Shown piece after piece: positions 1-11,553 of a stretch of 64,000 nt of DNA. The notes below the pieces were generated by a model. That model searched no databases, was not told the origin of the DNA, and was given only the letters and a program-made list of their open reading frames with translations. The stretch lies in contig NZ_JBPODT010000001.1 in NCBI RefSeq assembly GCF_051390635.1, forward strand, positions 806,001 through 870,000, given 5' to 3'. Position numbers and translations under genes: made by a program. Every line of letters begins with the position of its first letter. The first letter of the stretch is position 1. Source of the stretch: Microbaculum sp051390635. Its GTDB lineage: Bacteria; Pseudomonadota; Alphaproteobacteria; Rhizobiales; Tepidamorphaceae.

Positions 1-745
1 CGATCCCGATCGCCGGCCCCGACACCGCCCACGGCCCCAGCGCGGCGCGGATCTTCACCGCCAGGTCCGGCCCGGCCACCGCGAAGCCAAGCCGCAGGCC
101 GGCGAGCCCGTAGGTCTTGCCGAAGGAGCGCAGCACCACCACGCCCGCGCCGGGGAGGTCGGGGATCAGGCTCAGCGGCCCGTCCTCCAGGTCGGCGAAG
201 GCCTCGTCGACGACGAGCAGGCCGTTGCGCGCGGCGAGCTCCGAGGCCAGCGCCGCCAAAGTTTCCGGATCCGTCCGTCGTCCGTCGGGATTGTTGGGAT
301 TGCACAGGACGATGCCGTCATGTCCGGCTGCCGCCTCGAGCGAGCCAACCTCCGTGACCGCCGCACCCGATTGCGCCCAGGCGGCGGCGTGCTCGGCATA
401 GGTCGGCCCGACGACGGCGACGGACGTCAACGGCACGATGCGCGGCAGCAGCGAAATCAGCACCTGCGTGCCCGGCGCGGCGACAACCCGCGTCGGATCG
501 CCGCCATAGGCAGCCGCGGCGGCGGTCTCCAGGGCCGCCGCATCCGACGGTTCCGGCAATCGCGCCCAGACCTCCGCCGGGACATCGGGAACCGGATAGG
601 GCCGCGGATTGATGCCGGTCGACAGGTCGATGATCAGCTCGGGCGCACCGGGGAACAGCCGCCGCGCCTCGGCCAGGCGCCCGCCATGAGCAATCTCCCC
701 CCCTGCCGGGACGTGCGCGAACGTGCTAGCCGTCTTGCCGATCAT
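1..745 (-). CDS. cobC: Threonine-phosphate decarboxylase CobC (5' part; gene runs off the left edge)
   Basis: PLP-dependent aminotransferase-fold enzyme that decarboxylates L-threonine-3-phosphate to the aminopropanol phosphate arm of cobalamin. The visible 248 codons read HGGRL near the N-terminus, then DLSTGINPRPYP, which is characteristic of this family, then NPNNPDG. The PLP lysine lies in RSFGKTYGLAG (Lys210, codon at 116-118). The stop codon lies outside the window, so the C-terminal third is missing here. The chosen start is the ATG read from 745-743; it overlaps the start codon of divergent cobD by two bases, so the true start could be slightly downstream. The family call is firm from motifs and from the cobalamin cluster around it. 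Confidence 0.9.
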   Translation of the reverse strand, partial: MIGKTASTFAHVPAGGEIAHGGRLAEARRLFPGAPELIIDLSTGINPRPYPVPDVPAEVWARLPEPSDAAALETAAAAAYGGDPTRVVAAPGTQVLISLLPRIVPLTSVAVVGPTYAEHAAAWAQSGAAVTEVGSLEAAAGHDGIVLCNPNNPDGRRTDPETLAALASELAARNGLLVVDEAFADLEDGPLSLIPDLPGAGVVVLRSFGKTYGLAGLRLGFAVAGPDLAVKIRAALGPWAVSGPAIGI

Positions 746-1727
746 GGATATCGCGTCGAACCTCTTGGTGCTGTTTCTCGCCCTCCTCGCGGAGGCCGCC
801 TTCGGCTATCCCGCGCCGCTCTACAAGGCAATCCGCCATCCGGTGATGTGGATCGGCGCGCTGATAGACCGGCTCGACCGAAGCCTCAACACGGATGCCC
901 TGTCCGAGGCAAGGCGCCGCGCCAACGGAGCCCTCGCCCTCGCCCTTATCCTCGCCGTCACGATCGTCCCGACGCTGATCGTCCAGATCGCGCTCTTCGA
1001 CATCCTGCCGGATCTCCTGGCGGCCCTGCTGGTCGCGGCGGCGGCCTCGACCCTGATCGCCCAGAGAAGCCTGTACTGGCATGTGGCCGCCGTCGCGACG
1101 GGCCTGGAACGCGCCGGCCTCGCCGGCGGCCGGGCGGCCGTCTCGCGGATCGTCGGCCGCGATCCCGACAGCCTGGACGAGGCCGGCGTCTCGCGCGCGG
1201 CGATCGAGAGCCTGGCGGAAAACTTCTCCGACGGTGTGGTCGCCCCCGCCGTCTGGTGCGCGCTGTTCGGCCTGCCCGGAATCGCCGCTTACAAGGCTGC
1301 CAACACGGCGGACTCGATGATCGGCCACAAAAGCGAGCGCCACCGCGCCTTCGGCTGGGCGTCGGCGCGCTTCGACGATCTCGTCAACCTGCCCGCCTCG
1401 CGCCTGTCGGCGGTGTGGATCGCCCTTGCCGCCACGATTCTGAGCCTCGACGGCAAGGCGGCCGTCAGCACCGCCCTTCGTGACGCCCGCCATCACAAAT
1501 CGCCGAACGCCGGCTGGCCGGAAGCGGCGATGGCCGGTGCCCTGGGGCTGAAGCTGGCGGGTCCGCGCATCTACGGCGACATCCGCGTCGACGATCACTG
1601 GATGGGCTACGGCCGCGCCGAGGCGACGGCGGCCGATATCCGCCGCGCGCTCGATCTCTACCGCGTCGCCTGTGGACTCCAGATCGCCGCCACCGGACTG
1701 CTTGCCGCCCTCATCTGGCTGACGTGA
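744..1727 (+). CDS. cobD: Adenosylcobinamide-phosphate synthase (CbiB/CobD family)
   Basis: Integral membrane protein that amidates the f-propionate of adenosylcobyric acid with aminopropanol (or its phosphate) to give adenosylcobinamide (phosphate). The 327-residue product is hydrophobic. It opens with a membrane segment (LLVLFLALLAEAAFGYP) and carries the family-typical SRIVGRD, ESLAENFSDGVVAPAVW and NTADSMIGHKSERH stretches. The ATG at 744 is chosen over an in-frame GTG at 723 because it matches the usual family N-terminus. The gene diverges from cobC and its last 17 bases overlap the end of convergent cobQ. The family length is usually 310-330 residues, so it looks intact. Confidence 0.93.
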   Translation: MDIASNLLVLFLALLAEAAFGYPAPLYKAIRHPVMWIGALIDRLDRSLNTDALSEARRRANGALALALILAVTIVPTLIVQIALFDILPDLLAALLVAAAASTLIAQRSLYWHVAAVATGLERAGLAGGRAAVSRIVGRDPDSLDEAGVSRAAIESLAENFSDGVVAPAVWCALFGLPGIAAYKAANTADSMIGHKSERHRAFGWASARFDDLVNLPASRLSAVWIALAATILSLDGKAAVSTALRDARHHKSPNAGWPEAAMAGALGLKLAGPRIYGDIRVDDHWMGYGRAEATAADIRRALDLYRVACGLQIAATGLLAALIWLT

Positions 1728-3168
1728 CGATCCGGTCGATATCGACGTGCGCCTCCAGGTGTTCGGCGAGCCGGTCCAGCGCGTCGTCGACGCCACGCTC
1801 GTAGGCCAGATCCGAGGCGCCGCCGAGCCGGTCGAGCCAGGCCGCCCGCTGGCGGTCGTCGGCGAAGAAGCCATGCACGTAGGTGGCGGCGACACGGCCG
1901 TCCGGCGAGACCGCGCCGTCGACCCGGCCGTCGGCCAGCCGGACCAGCGGCCGCTCCGTCGCCGGGCCCGTCGTGCGCCCCATGTGCATTTCGTAGCCAC
2001 GGAAGGCGAGCCCGTCGGCGACCGTCTCGCCGCTCACCTCGACGAGGCTCTTGTCGCTGCACAGCACCGTCTCGACATCGAGCAGGCCGAGCCCTTCCGC
2101 CAGTTCCGGATAGCCCTCGATGCCTTCGGGATCGGCAATGGTCCTGCCCAGCATCTGGTAGCCGCCACAGAGGCCCAGGACCCGCCCGCCGCGGCGCACA
2201 TGCGCGAGAATGTCGACGTCCCACCCCTCGCGCTTCAGCGCCTTCAGATCGGCGATCGTCGCCTTCGAGCCCGGCAGGATGACGAGGTCGCACGCGGGGA
2301 TGGCCTGGCCGGCCTCGACCATGGTCAGCGCGACATCGGGCTCGGCCGCGAGCGGATCGAGATCGTCGAAATTGGCGATCCGCGGCAGCACCGGCACGGA
2401 TATGCGGATTGTCCCGCCGGCATGTCCCGCCTCCTGCTCGCTCAGCGAATAGGCGTCCTCCGCCGGAAGCCGGCCGGCACCGGCAAAATACGGCACGAGC
2501 CCGAGATTCGCCCATCCGGTCGCCTCGGCGATGGCCGCCATGCCGGCATCGAACAAGGTCGGATCGCCACGCATGCGATTGACGATGAAGCCGACGATCA
2601 TCGCCGCGTCGGCGGGATCGATCACGGTCTTCGTGCCGACGAGGCTCGCGATGACACCACCGCGATCGATATCGCCGATCAGCACGACGGGTACGTCGGC
2701 AGCGCGGGCGAAACCCATGTTGGCGATGTCGGCGGCGCGCAGGTTGATTTCCGAGGCGCTGCCGGCCCCCTCCACCAGCACGATCTCGGCGGTCCGCTTC
2801 AACCGCTCGAAACTCTCGATCACATGCGGCAGCAACCGCTGCTTGACCGCCTGGAACTCGCGCGCCTTCGCAGCGCCGAACACCTTGCCGCACAGCACGA
2901 TCTGCGCCCCGGTCTCGCTTTGCGGCTTCAGAAGCACCGGGTTCATGTCGACATGGGGCGCGAGCCCCGCCGCGCGCGCCTGCAGCGCCTGCGCCCGGCC
3001 GATCTCGCCGCCCTCCGCGGTCACCGCCGCGTTGTTCGACATGTTCTGCGGCTTGAAGGGCGCCACCGCGATCCCGCGCCGCGTCAGCGCCCGGCACAAC
3101 CCGGCCACGATCAGCGACTTGCCGACATTCGAGCCGGTGCCCTGGAACATGATGGCCCGGGCGGTCAT
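1711..3168 (-). CDS. cobQ: Cobyric acid synthase (glutamine-hydrolysing)
   Basis: Carries out four successive ATP- and glutamine-dependent amidations (at b, d, e and g) of adenosylcobyrinic acid a,c-diamide to give cobyric acid. The 485-residue product has an N-terminal dethiobiotin-synthetase-like ATPase domain (MFQGTGSNVGKS, residues 7-18) and a C-terminal class I glutamine amidotransferase domain. The nucleophile Cys334 is in LGLCGGYQMLG and His432 is in YVHGFF. It is the last gene of a minus-strand cobU-cobO-cobQ set, 163 bases after cobO; that gap contains two hairpins. The ATG at 3168 is preceded by a GGAG site. Length and motifs are normal for the family. Confidence 0.96.
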   Translation of the reverse strand: MTARAIMFQGTGSNVGKSLIVAGLCRALTRRGIAVAPFKPQNMSNNAAVTAEGGEIGRAQALQARAAGLAPHVDMNPVLLKPQSETGAQIVLCGKVFGAAKAREFQAVKQRLLPHVIESFERLKRTAEIVLVEGAGSASEINLRAADIANMGFARAADVPVVLIGDIDRGGVIASLVGTKTVIDPADAAMIVGFIVNRMRGDPTLFDAGMAAIAEATGWANLGLVPYFAGAGRLPAEDAYSLSEQEAGHAGGTIRISVPVLPRIANFDDLDPLAAEPDVALTMVEAGQAIPACDLVILPGSKATIADLKALKREGWDVDILAHVRRGGRVLGLCGGYQMLGRTIADPEGIEGYPELAEGLGLLDVETVLCSDKSLVEVSGETVADGLAFRGYEMHMGRTTGPATERPLVRLADGRVDGAVSPDGRVAATYVHGFFADDRQRAAWLDRLGGASDLAYERGVDDALDRLAEHLEAHVDIDRIVTSAR

Positions 3169-3242
3169 CGCATGGGGGCTCCCGAGCAGATCGACCGAAC
3201 GAGAACGCTACCGCGCGGCACGTCCCCTCCCCACTGGCCCTT

Positions 3243-3292
3243 GCGGGCGGTGCCTGAGCGCCGCCCGCTCCGATCCCGCCGGCAATGCGGGA
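3243..3292 (-). other. Two consecutive hairpins in the cobO-cobQ intergenic gap
   Basis: The first inverted repeat pairs 3243-3253 with 3258-3268 (11 base pairs with one wobble, loop CTGA). The second pairs TCCCGC at 3274-3279 with GCGGGA at 3287-3292. Both lie in the 163-base gap between cobO and cobQ on the minus strand. No T-run follows, so they are not obvious intrinsic terminators. They could lower or process downstream cobQ mRNA. Function is inferred only from position. Confidence 0.5.
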
Positions 3293-3331
3293 CCGACGGG
3301 GCAGATCGCCGGCGCCCGGCACGACGCGTCC

Positions 3332-3949
3332 TCAAAACTCGATGCCCTCCTGCGCCTTCACGCCGGCGGCGAAGTGGTGCTTGACCAGGGTCATCTCGGT
3401 GACGAGGTCGGCGGCCTCGATCAGTTCCGGCTTGGCGTTGCGGCCGGTGACGACGACATGCAGGTCCGGCCGGCGGTTCTTGAGCGTCTCCACCACCTCG
3501 TCGAGCGGCAGGTAATCGTATCGCAGCGCGATGTTGAGTTCGTCGAGCACGACCAGCGCCATCTCGGGATCGGCCATCAGCGCCCTGGCCTTTTCCCAGG
3601 CCTTCCCGGCGGCCGCGATGTCGCGCGCCTTGTCCTGGGTCTCCCAGGTGAAGCCCTCGCCCATGGTGTGCCACGCGACGAGATCGCCGAACTTTTCCAG
3701 GACCACCCGCTCGCCCGTCGACCAGGCGCCCTTGATGAACTGCACGACGCCGACCTTGCGGCCGTAGCCGACCATCCTGAGGGCCAGTCCGAAGGCCGCC
3801 GTCGACTTGCCCTTGCCCGGGCCGGTGTTGACGATCAGCAGGCCCTTCTTCTCGATCGTCTTGGAGGCGACCTCGGCGTCCTGCACTGCCTTGCGCTTCT
3901 CCATCTTCGCGCGGTGGCGGGCGGTCTCGTCGGGCTTCTCGTCTGTCAT
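3332..3949 (-). CDS. cobO: Cob(I)yrinic acid a,c-diamide adenosyltransferase (CobO/BtuR)
   Basis: Transfers the adenosyl group of ATP to the reduced cobalt of corrinoids. The 205-residue product has the P-loop NTGPGKGKST at residues 41-50, followed by AAFGLALRMVGYG, and the family motif LDELNIALRYDYL. It ends in VKHHFAAGVKAQEGIEF, as usual for this family. The ATG at 3949 overlaps the stop of cobU in an ATGA arrangement, indicating translational coupling. A longer open frame extends upstream in this frame, but it only shadows cobU; the coupled ATG gives the normal length of about 200 residues. Confidence 0.96.
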   Translation of the reverse strand: MTDEKPDETARHRAKMEKRKAVQDAEVASKTIEKKGLLIVNTGPGKGKSTAAFGLALRMVGYGRKVGVVQFIKGAWSTGERVVLEKFGDLVAWHTMGEGFTWETQDKARDIAAAGKAWEKARALMADPEMALVVLDELNIALRYDYLPLDEVVETLKNRRPDLHVVVTGRNAKPELIEAADLVTEMTLVKHHFAAGVKAQEGIEF

Positions 3950-4470
3950 GTCTCGTCCTTCATCACCATCGGCAGTCCCGCCACCATGAAGACCACGCGC
4001 GCGGCCTGCCGCGCAATACGCTGGTTGAGCCGCCCCTGCGCGTCGCGGAAGGCGCGGCCGAGCGGGTTGTCGGGCACGATACTCAGGCCCACCTCGTTGG
4101 AAACGAGCACCGTTGTCGCATCCCGGGCGGCCAGCGCGGCGTCTAGATTGTCGATGGCGGCGGCGACGTCGTGCCCGCCGAGCATGAGGTTCGACAGCCA
4201 CACCGTCAGGCAGTCGGCCAGGACCGGCGCGGCGGCGGGGGCGTCCCGGATCGCCTCGGGCAGCGCGAGCGGGGCCTCGACGGTCCGCCAGCCCTCGCCC
4301 CGGCGCGCGCGGTGCTCGGCGATTCGCGCCTCCATCTCCGCGTCGAAGGCCTGCGCCGTCGCCAGATAGACCCACGGCGCCGGCTGCGCCCGCACCATGT
4401 CTTCGGCGTACCGGCTCTTGCCCGACCGCGAACCGCCGAGCACCAGGCTGAGATGGGAATGGCTATCCAA
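3946..4470 (-). CDS. cobU: Bifunctional adenosylcobinamide kinase / adenosylcobinamide-phosphate guanylyltransferase
   Basis: Phosphorylates adenosylcobinamide and attaches GMP to form adenosylcobinamide-GDP for nucleotide loop assembly (also called CobP). Seen: the P-loop LGGSRSGKS at residues 11-19, then TAQAFDAEMEARIAEHRARR, which spans the guanylylation region, and LVSNEVGLSIVPDNPLGR. The TTG at 4470 is chosen because an AAGAGG ribosome site lies 7 bases upstream and the resulting 174 residues match the family length. An upstream TTG at 4524 would add 18 poorly conserved residues. Its stop overlaps cobO by 4 bases. It diverges from the riboswitch leader, whose first stem begins 67 bases away. 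Confidence 0.92.
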   Translation of the reverse strand: MDSHSHLSLVLGGSRSGKSRYAEDMVRAQPAPWVYLATAQAFDAEMEARIAEHRARRGEGWRTVEAPLALPEAIRDAPAAAPVLADCLTVWLSNLMLGGHDVAAAIDNLDAALAARDATTVLVSNEVGLSIVPDNPLGRAFRDAQGRLNQRIARQAARVVFMVAGLPMVMKDET

Positions 4471-4537
4471 AATGCGCCTCTTTGCGTCGTTGCCAGCCCG
4501 ATTGACTCGCCCCCGGCAAGGCAATAGTCAATCCGGT

Positions 4538-4727
4538 GACGGTCCTTCCTGTTGAGGAAGGTGAAAAGGGAACGCGGTGCCGAAGGAAGCTTCGAATGCC
4601 GCGGCTGCCCCCGCAACTGTAGGCGGAGAGCCGCCCGTCTGATGTCCACTGGGCGACGTGCCACGTCGTGGCGCCCGGGAAGGCGACGGGTAAGCGAGAC
4701 GATCCGCGAGCCAGGAGACCTGCCGTC
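4538..4727 (+). ncRNA. Cobalamin (AdoCbl) riboswitch
   Basis: The leader carries the conserved blocks of the B12 riboswitch in the right order. They are an AAAGGGAA block near 4565-4572, CGGCTGCCCCCGCAACTGT at 4602-4620, a CCACTGG block, a CGGGAAGGCGACGG block, and the B12 box GCCAGGAGACCTGCC ending near 4723. The closing stem P1 can pair GACGGT (4538-4543) with GCCGTC (4722-4727). The first gene downstream on the same strand is the DUF1636 gene at 4881, followed by cobW, cobN and the methyltransferase genes. High coenzyme B12 should therefore lower expression of that long operon. The divergent cobU-cobO-cobQ genes are not under this element. Confidence 0.95.
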
Positions 4728-4880
4728 CAGGACTGACCGCGACGTCGGGCGGGGTGCGCCGGCAATTCGCGGACGACCGACCCGAGATGTCGGCGTAGTT
4801 CCCACAAGGCGTCGCCTGCGGAACGGACCACGCACCCTGGACAGCGCGATGATCGCGCCAACAACGAGGGAATTGAAGCG

Positions 4881-5288
4881 GTGGCCCGACCCTTCCTTTA
4901 CGTCTGCACCACCTGCAAGCAGGACGGCGCGCCCCTGGCCGAGGGCGAGACGCCGCCCGGCAAGCTGCTCTACGAGGCCGTCGCCGAAAAGCTCGCCGCG
5001 ATGGGCGACGCCGCGCCCGTCGACGTCGAACCGGTCGTCTGCTTCGCCAATTGCGAGCAGGGCTGCTCCGCCGGCGTCTCCCAGCCGGGCAAATGGGCCT
5101 ACATGGTCGGCCATATCGGCCCGGAGCACGCCGACGACCTGATCACCTACGCCGCGGCTTACGCGCAATCGGACCGCGGCGCCGTTCTGCGCTCCGGCCG
5201 GCCTGAATCGCTGCGCCACGCCATCGTCGGCCGCTTCCCGACCCATCTCGCCTTCCCGCAATCCCCGATAAAGGACGCCGCCGAATGA
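4881..5288 (+). CDS. DUF1636 metal-binding protein of the B12 operon
   Basis: A 135-residue protein with CTTC near the N-terminus (residues 9-12) and further cysteines in CFANCEQGCS. This is the DUF1636 pattern of a small thioredoxin-like or [2Fe-2S]-type domain. Its biochemical role is not established; the family is repeatedly found next to cobW and under B12 riboswitches, so a role in cobalt handling or delivery to the chelatase is a reasonable inference. The GTG start at 4881 has a GAGGGA site upstream. It is the first gene after the riboswitch and its stop overlaps cobW by 4 bases. Confidence 0.85.
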   Translation: MARPFLYVCTTCKQDGAPLAEGETPPGKLLYEAVAEKLAAMGDAAPVDVEPVVCFANCEQGCSAGVSQPGKWAYMVGHIGPEHADDLITYAAAYAQSDRGAVLRSGRPESLRHAIVGRFPTHLAFPQSPIKDAAE

Positions 5289-6337
5289 GTGCGCCTGCCC
5301 CCAAGCTCAGCGGAGAGAAGATTCCCGCGACCGTGATCACCGGCTTCCTCGGCGCCGGCAAGACGACGCTGGTGCGCCACGTCCTGGAGAACGCCAACGG
5401 CCGCCGCATCGCCATCATCGTCAACGAGTTCGGCTCGCTCGGCATCGACGGCGACCTCCTGAAGAGCTGCGGCATCGCCGGCTGCACCGACGACGACATC
5501 GTCGAGCTCGCCAACGGCTGCATCTGCTGCACGGTCGCCGACGACTTCCTGCCGACCATGCAGGCCCTGCTCGACCGCGACGATCCGCCCGAGCACGTGC
5601 TGATCGAGACGTCGGGCCTCGCCCTGCCGAAGCCGCTGATCAAGGCCTTCGACTGGCCGACCATCCGCTCGCGCATGACGGTCGACGGCGTCATCGCCGT
5701 GGTCGACGGCCCCGCCGTCGCCACCGGCCGTTTCGCCGACGATCCCGACGCCATCGCCCGGCAGCGCGCGGAGGATCCCTCCGTCGATCACGACAACCCG
5801 CTCGCCGAGGTCTACGAGGACCAGCTCAACGCCGCCGACCTGATCGTCGTCAACAAGGCCGACCTGCTCGACGCGGCCGGCATCGATGCGCTGAAGCAGG
5901 GGATCGCCGGCGCGGTGCCGCGCGCGGTGAAGGTCGTCTCGGCCTACGAGGGCCGCATCGATCCCGCCGTCCTGCTCGGCATCGGCGCCGCCGCCGAGGA
6001 CGATCTCGACGCCCGCCCCTCGCACCATGACGGCGCCGACGACCACGAGCACGACGATTTCGAGTCCTTCGTCGTCGAGATCGGCGAGATCGCCGACCCC
6101 GACACCCTGGTCACCCGCCTCCGCGCGGTCGCCGAGGCGCACGACATCCTGCGCATCAAGGGCTTCGTGCCCGTCAGCGCCAAGCCGATGCGGCTCGCCG
6201 TGCAAGGCGTCGGCGGCCGGTTCCGCCACGCCTACGACCGCCCGTGGACGCCGACCGAACAGCGCGTCGGCCGCCTCGTCGTCATCGGCGAGACCGGCCT
6301 GGACCAGGCCGCGATCGACGCGGCGATACGAGGCTGA
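5285..6337 (+). CDS. cobW: CobW GTPase/metallochaperone
   Basis: G3E-family GTPase thought to deliver Co(II) to the aerobic cobaltochelatase. The 350-residue product has the P-loop GFLGAGKTT (residues 20-28), the metal-site motif CICC (Cys79, Cys81, Cys82), the switch sequence ETSGLALP and the base-specificity motif NKAD. A His/Asp-rich loop (HHDGADDHEHDDF) lies near residue 245, before the C-terminal CobW_C domain. It starts in a 4-base overlap with the DUF1636 gene and ends one base before cobN, in line with a chaperone-chelatase unit. Confidence 0.95.
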   Translation: MSAPAPKLSGEKIPATVITGFLGAGKTTLVRHVLENANGRRIAIIVNEFGSLGIDGDLLKSCGIAGCTDDDIVELANGCICCTVADDFLPTMQALLDRDDPPEHVLIETSGLALPKPLIKAFDWPTIRSRMTVDGVIAVVDGPAVATGRFADDPDAIARQRAEDPSVDHDNPLAEVYEDQLNAADLIVVNKADLLDAAGIDALKQGIAGAVPRAVKVVSAYEGRIDPAVLLGIGAAAEDDLDARPSHHDGADDHEHDDFESFVVEIGEIADPDTLVTRLRAVAEAHDILRIKGFVPVSAKPMRLAVQGVGGRFRHAYDRPWTPTEQRVGRLVVIGETGLDQAAIDAAIRG

Positions 6338-6338
6338 C

Positions 6339-9781
<3,443 letters not shown>

Positions 9782-9785
<4 letters not shown>

Positions 9786-10909
9786 GCCGGGAGGGACGCG
9801 TCGGCTGGTGCCCCAGCGTGGTAACGCCGATGGAGGCGGATGACGGATTGCTGGTCCGCGTCAAGCCGACGGCGGCGACCCTGCCGGCGCCTGCCCTGCG
9901 CGCGCTCGCCCGCGCCGCGCGGGACTGCGGCAACGGCCTGATCGACCTCACCAATCGCGCGAACCTGCAGGTACGCGGACTGCGGCCCGATACCACCGGG
10001 ACCTTCGCAGCGACCGTTTTGGAGCACGGCCTGGCCAGCGCCGACGCCGCGCTCGAGGAGGTGCGCAACGTCGCCGCCGACCCCCTGGGTCCCGACGATC
10101 CGGATGCGACGTTCGATTCCCATGCGATCGCGCGCGCCATCGAGGCGAAACTGGACGAAACCCAGGCGTTGCGCGCCCTGCCGCCGAAATTCGGCTTCCT
10201 CGTCGATTGCGGCCGGACGATGCCGGTCCCGCAGGCGCACGCCGATATCGTTGTGCGCGATCTGGACGGCCAACTGGCGATCGGTCCCGGCGGCGGTGCC
10301 ATGCTCGCTGTCTGTACGCCGGAGGAAGCGCCGGCCCTGGCGCGGCGACTGGCGCTGGTGTTTCTCGAGCTGGCCGGTCCCGCCGACGCGCCGCCGTACA
10401 GGATGCGCGAGCTGGCGGAGAAGGTCGGTGAAACCGCGATCCTCACCATGGCCGAGCTGACCGGCCGGCCTCTTGTTTCTGGCCGCATGGACGCTGGCAG
10501 CGTGGCCCCCGGCAACGTGGCCCCCGGCCGGGTGCAGCCTACCCGCGCCGCCCATCTGGAGCTGATGTACGCGCCGCCCCCGACCGACAGTCCGATCGGC
10601 CGGGTCCCGTTCGCGGGCCATCGCAAAGGCGCGATCGTCGCCGGCGTGCCGCGCGGGCGCATCGACGCGGACAGGCTCGCCGCGCTCGCCGATCTGTCCG
10701 AACGCTTCGCCGACGCGACCGTCCGCATGACGCCGTGGCGCGCGCTTGCCTTCGTGCCCGTAAACGACGACAACACCGCCGCAATTCTGTCGGCCCTGGC
10801 CGATCTCGACCTCATCACCGACCCGTCCGACCCACGCCGGCACTTGCGCGGACCCGATGTCGCGCCGGCCGGCGGAGCGGCGACAACTCCGGAGACGCTT
10901 TCCCGATGA
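9782..10909 (+). CDS. cobG: Precorrin-3B synthase CobG, lacking the C-terminal Fe-S region
   Basis: CobG is the oxygen-dependent monooxygenase that converts precorrin-3A to precorrin-3B before ring contraction. The N-terminal half is typical: WCPSVVTPMEADDGLLVRVKP, GNGLIDLTNRANLQVRGL and LPPKFGFLVDCG, from the ferredoxin-like half domain of nitrite/sulfite reductases. A second half domain (AHLELMY...VPRGRIDADRLAALADLS...RMTPWRALAF) follows. The 375-residue frame then ends soon after LITDPSDPR. In homologues this point leads into a CPGAPAC motif and a later C-x3-C pair that bind the [4Fe-4S] cluster; none of these cysteines is present. A small direct repeat (VAPGNVAPG) sits at about 10502-10528. 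Start and end overlap cobN and cobH by 4 bases. It may be inactive or altered. Confidence 0.85.
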
Positions 10910-11553
10910 ATGCCCCCCAGGACCCGAAGCAGTACGACTACATCCGCGACGGCGCCGAGATCTATCGCCGCTCCTTCGCGACAATCCGCGCCGAGGCCGA
11001 TCTCGCCCGCTTCACGCCGGACGAGGCGCGCGTCGCGGTGCGCGTCATCCATGCCTGCGGCATGGTCGATGTGGCCGCCGACCTGGTGTTTTCGCCCGAT
11101 TTCACCGGGGCCGCCCGCGACGCCCTGCTGGCCGGCAAGCCGATCCTCTGCGATTCGCAGATGGTGGCGAACGGCATCACCCGCGCCCGCCTGCCCAACG
11201 GCAACGGCGTGGTCTGCACCCTGTCGGAACCGGAGGTCGCCGGCCTCGCCGAGATGATCGGCAACACCCGCACCGCCGCCGCCATGGAAATGTGGGGGGA
11301 CCGCATGGACGGCGCTGTGGTCGCCATCGGCAACGCCCCGACCGCGCTGTTCCACCTGTTCGAGATGCTCGAAGCCGGCGCACCGAAGCCCGCGGCGATC
11401 ATCGGCATGCCGGTGGGCTTCGTCGGCGCGGTCGAATCCAAACAGGCGCTGGAGGCGGACGGCCGCGTGCCGTTCATGACCGTGCGCGGCCGCAAGGGCG
11501 GCAGCGCCATGGCGGTCGCCGCCGTCAACGCGCTGGCGAGCGAGGCCGAATGA
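10906..11553 (+). CDS. cobH: Precorrin-8X methylmutase
   Basis: Moves the C-11 methyl group to C-12, turning precorrin-8X into hydrogenobyrinic acid. The 215-residue product contains the proton-donor histidine in RVIHACGM (His49) and the family segments ILCDSQMVANGI, NAPTALFHLFEML and GMPVGFVGAVESK. It begins in a 4-base overlap with cobG and ends in a 4-base overlap with cobI, so all four genes cobG-H-I-J are translationally coupled. The ATG at 10906 is chosen over a longer open frame that only shadows cobG. Length is normal. Confidence 0.96.
   Translation: MNAPQDPKQYDYIRDGAEIYRRSFATIRAEADLARFTPDEARVAVRVIHACGMVDVAADLVFSPDFTGAARDALLAGKPILCDSQMVANGITRARLPNGNGVVCTLSEPEVAGLAEMIGNTRTAAAMEMWGDRMDGAVVAIGNAPTALFHLFEMLEAGAPKPAAIIGMPVGFVGAVESKQALEADGRVPFMTVRGRKGGSAMAVAAVNALASEAE

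Noticed and set aside
3169..3331. Possible second cobalamin riboswitch upstream of cobQ
   Set aside because: A GCCAGTGGGGAGGGG-like stretch is reminiscent of one conserved block, but the B12 box and the GCCCCCGCAACTGT core are absent and the region is too short.
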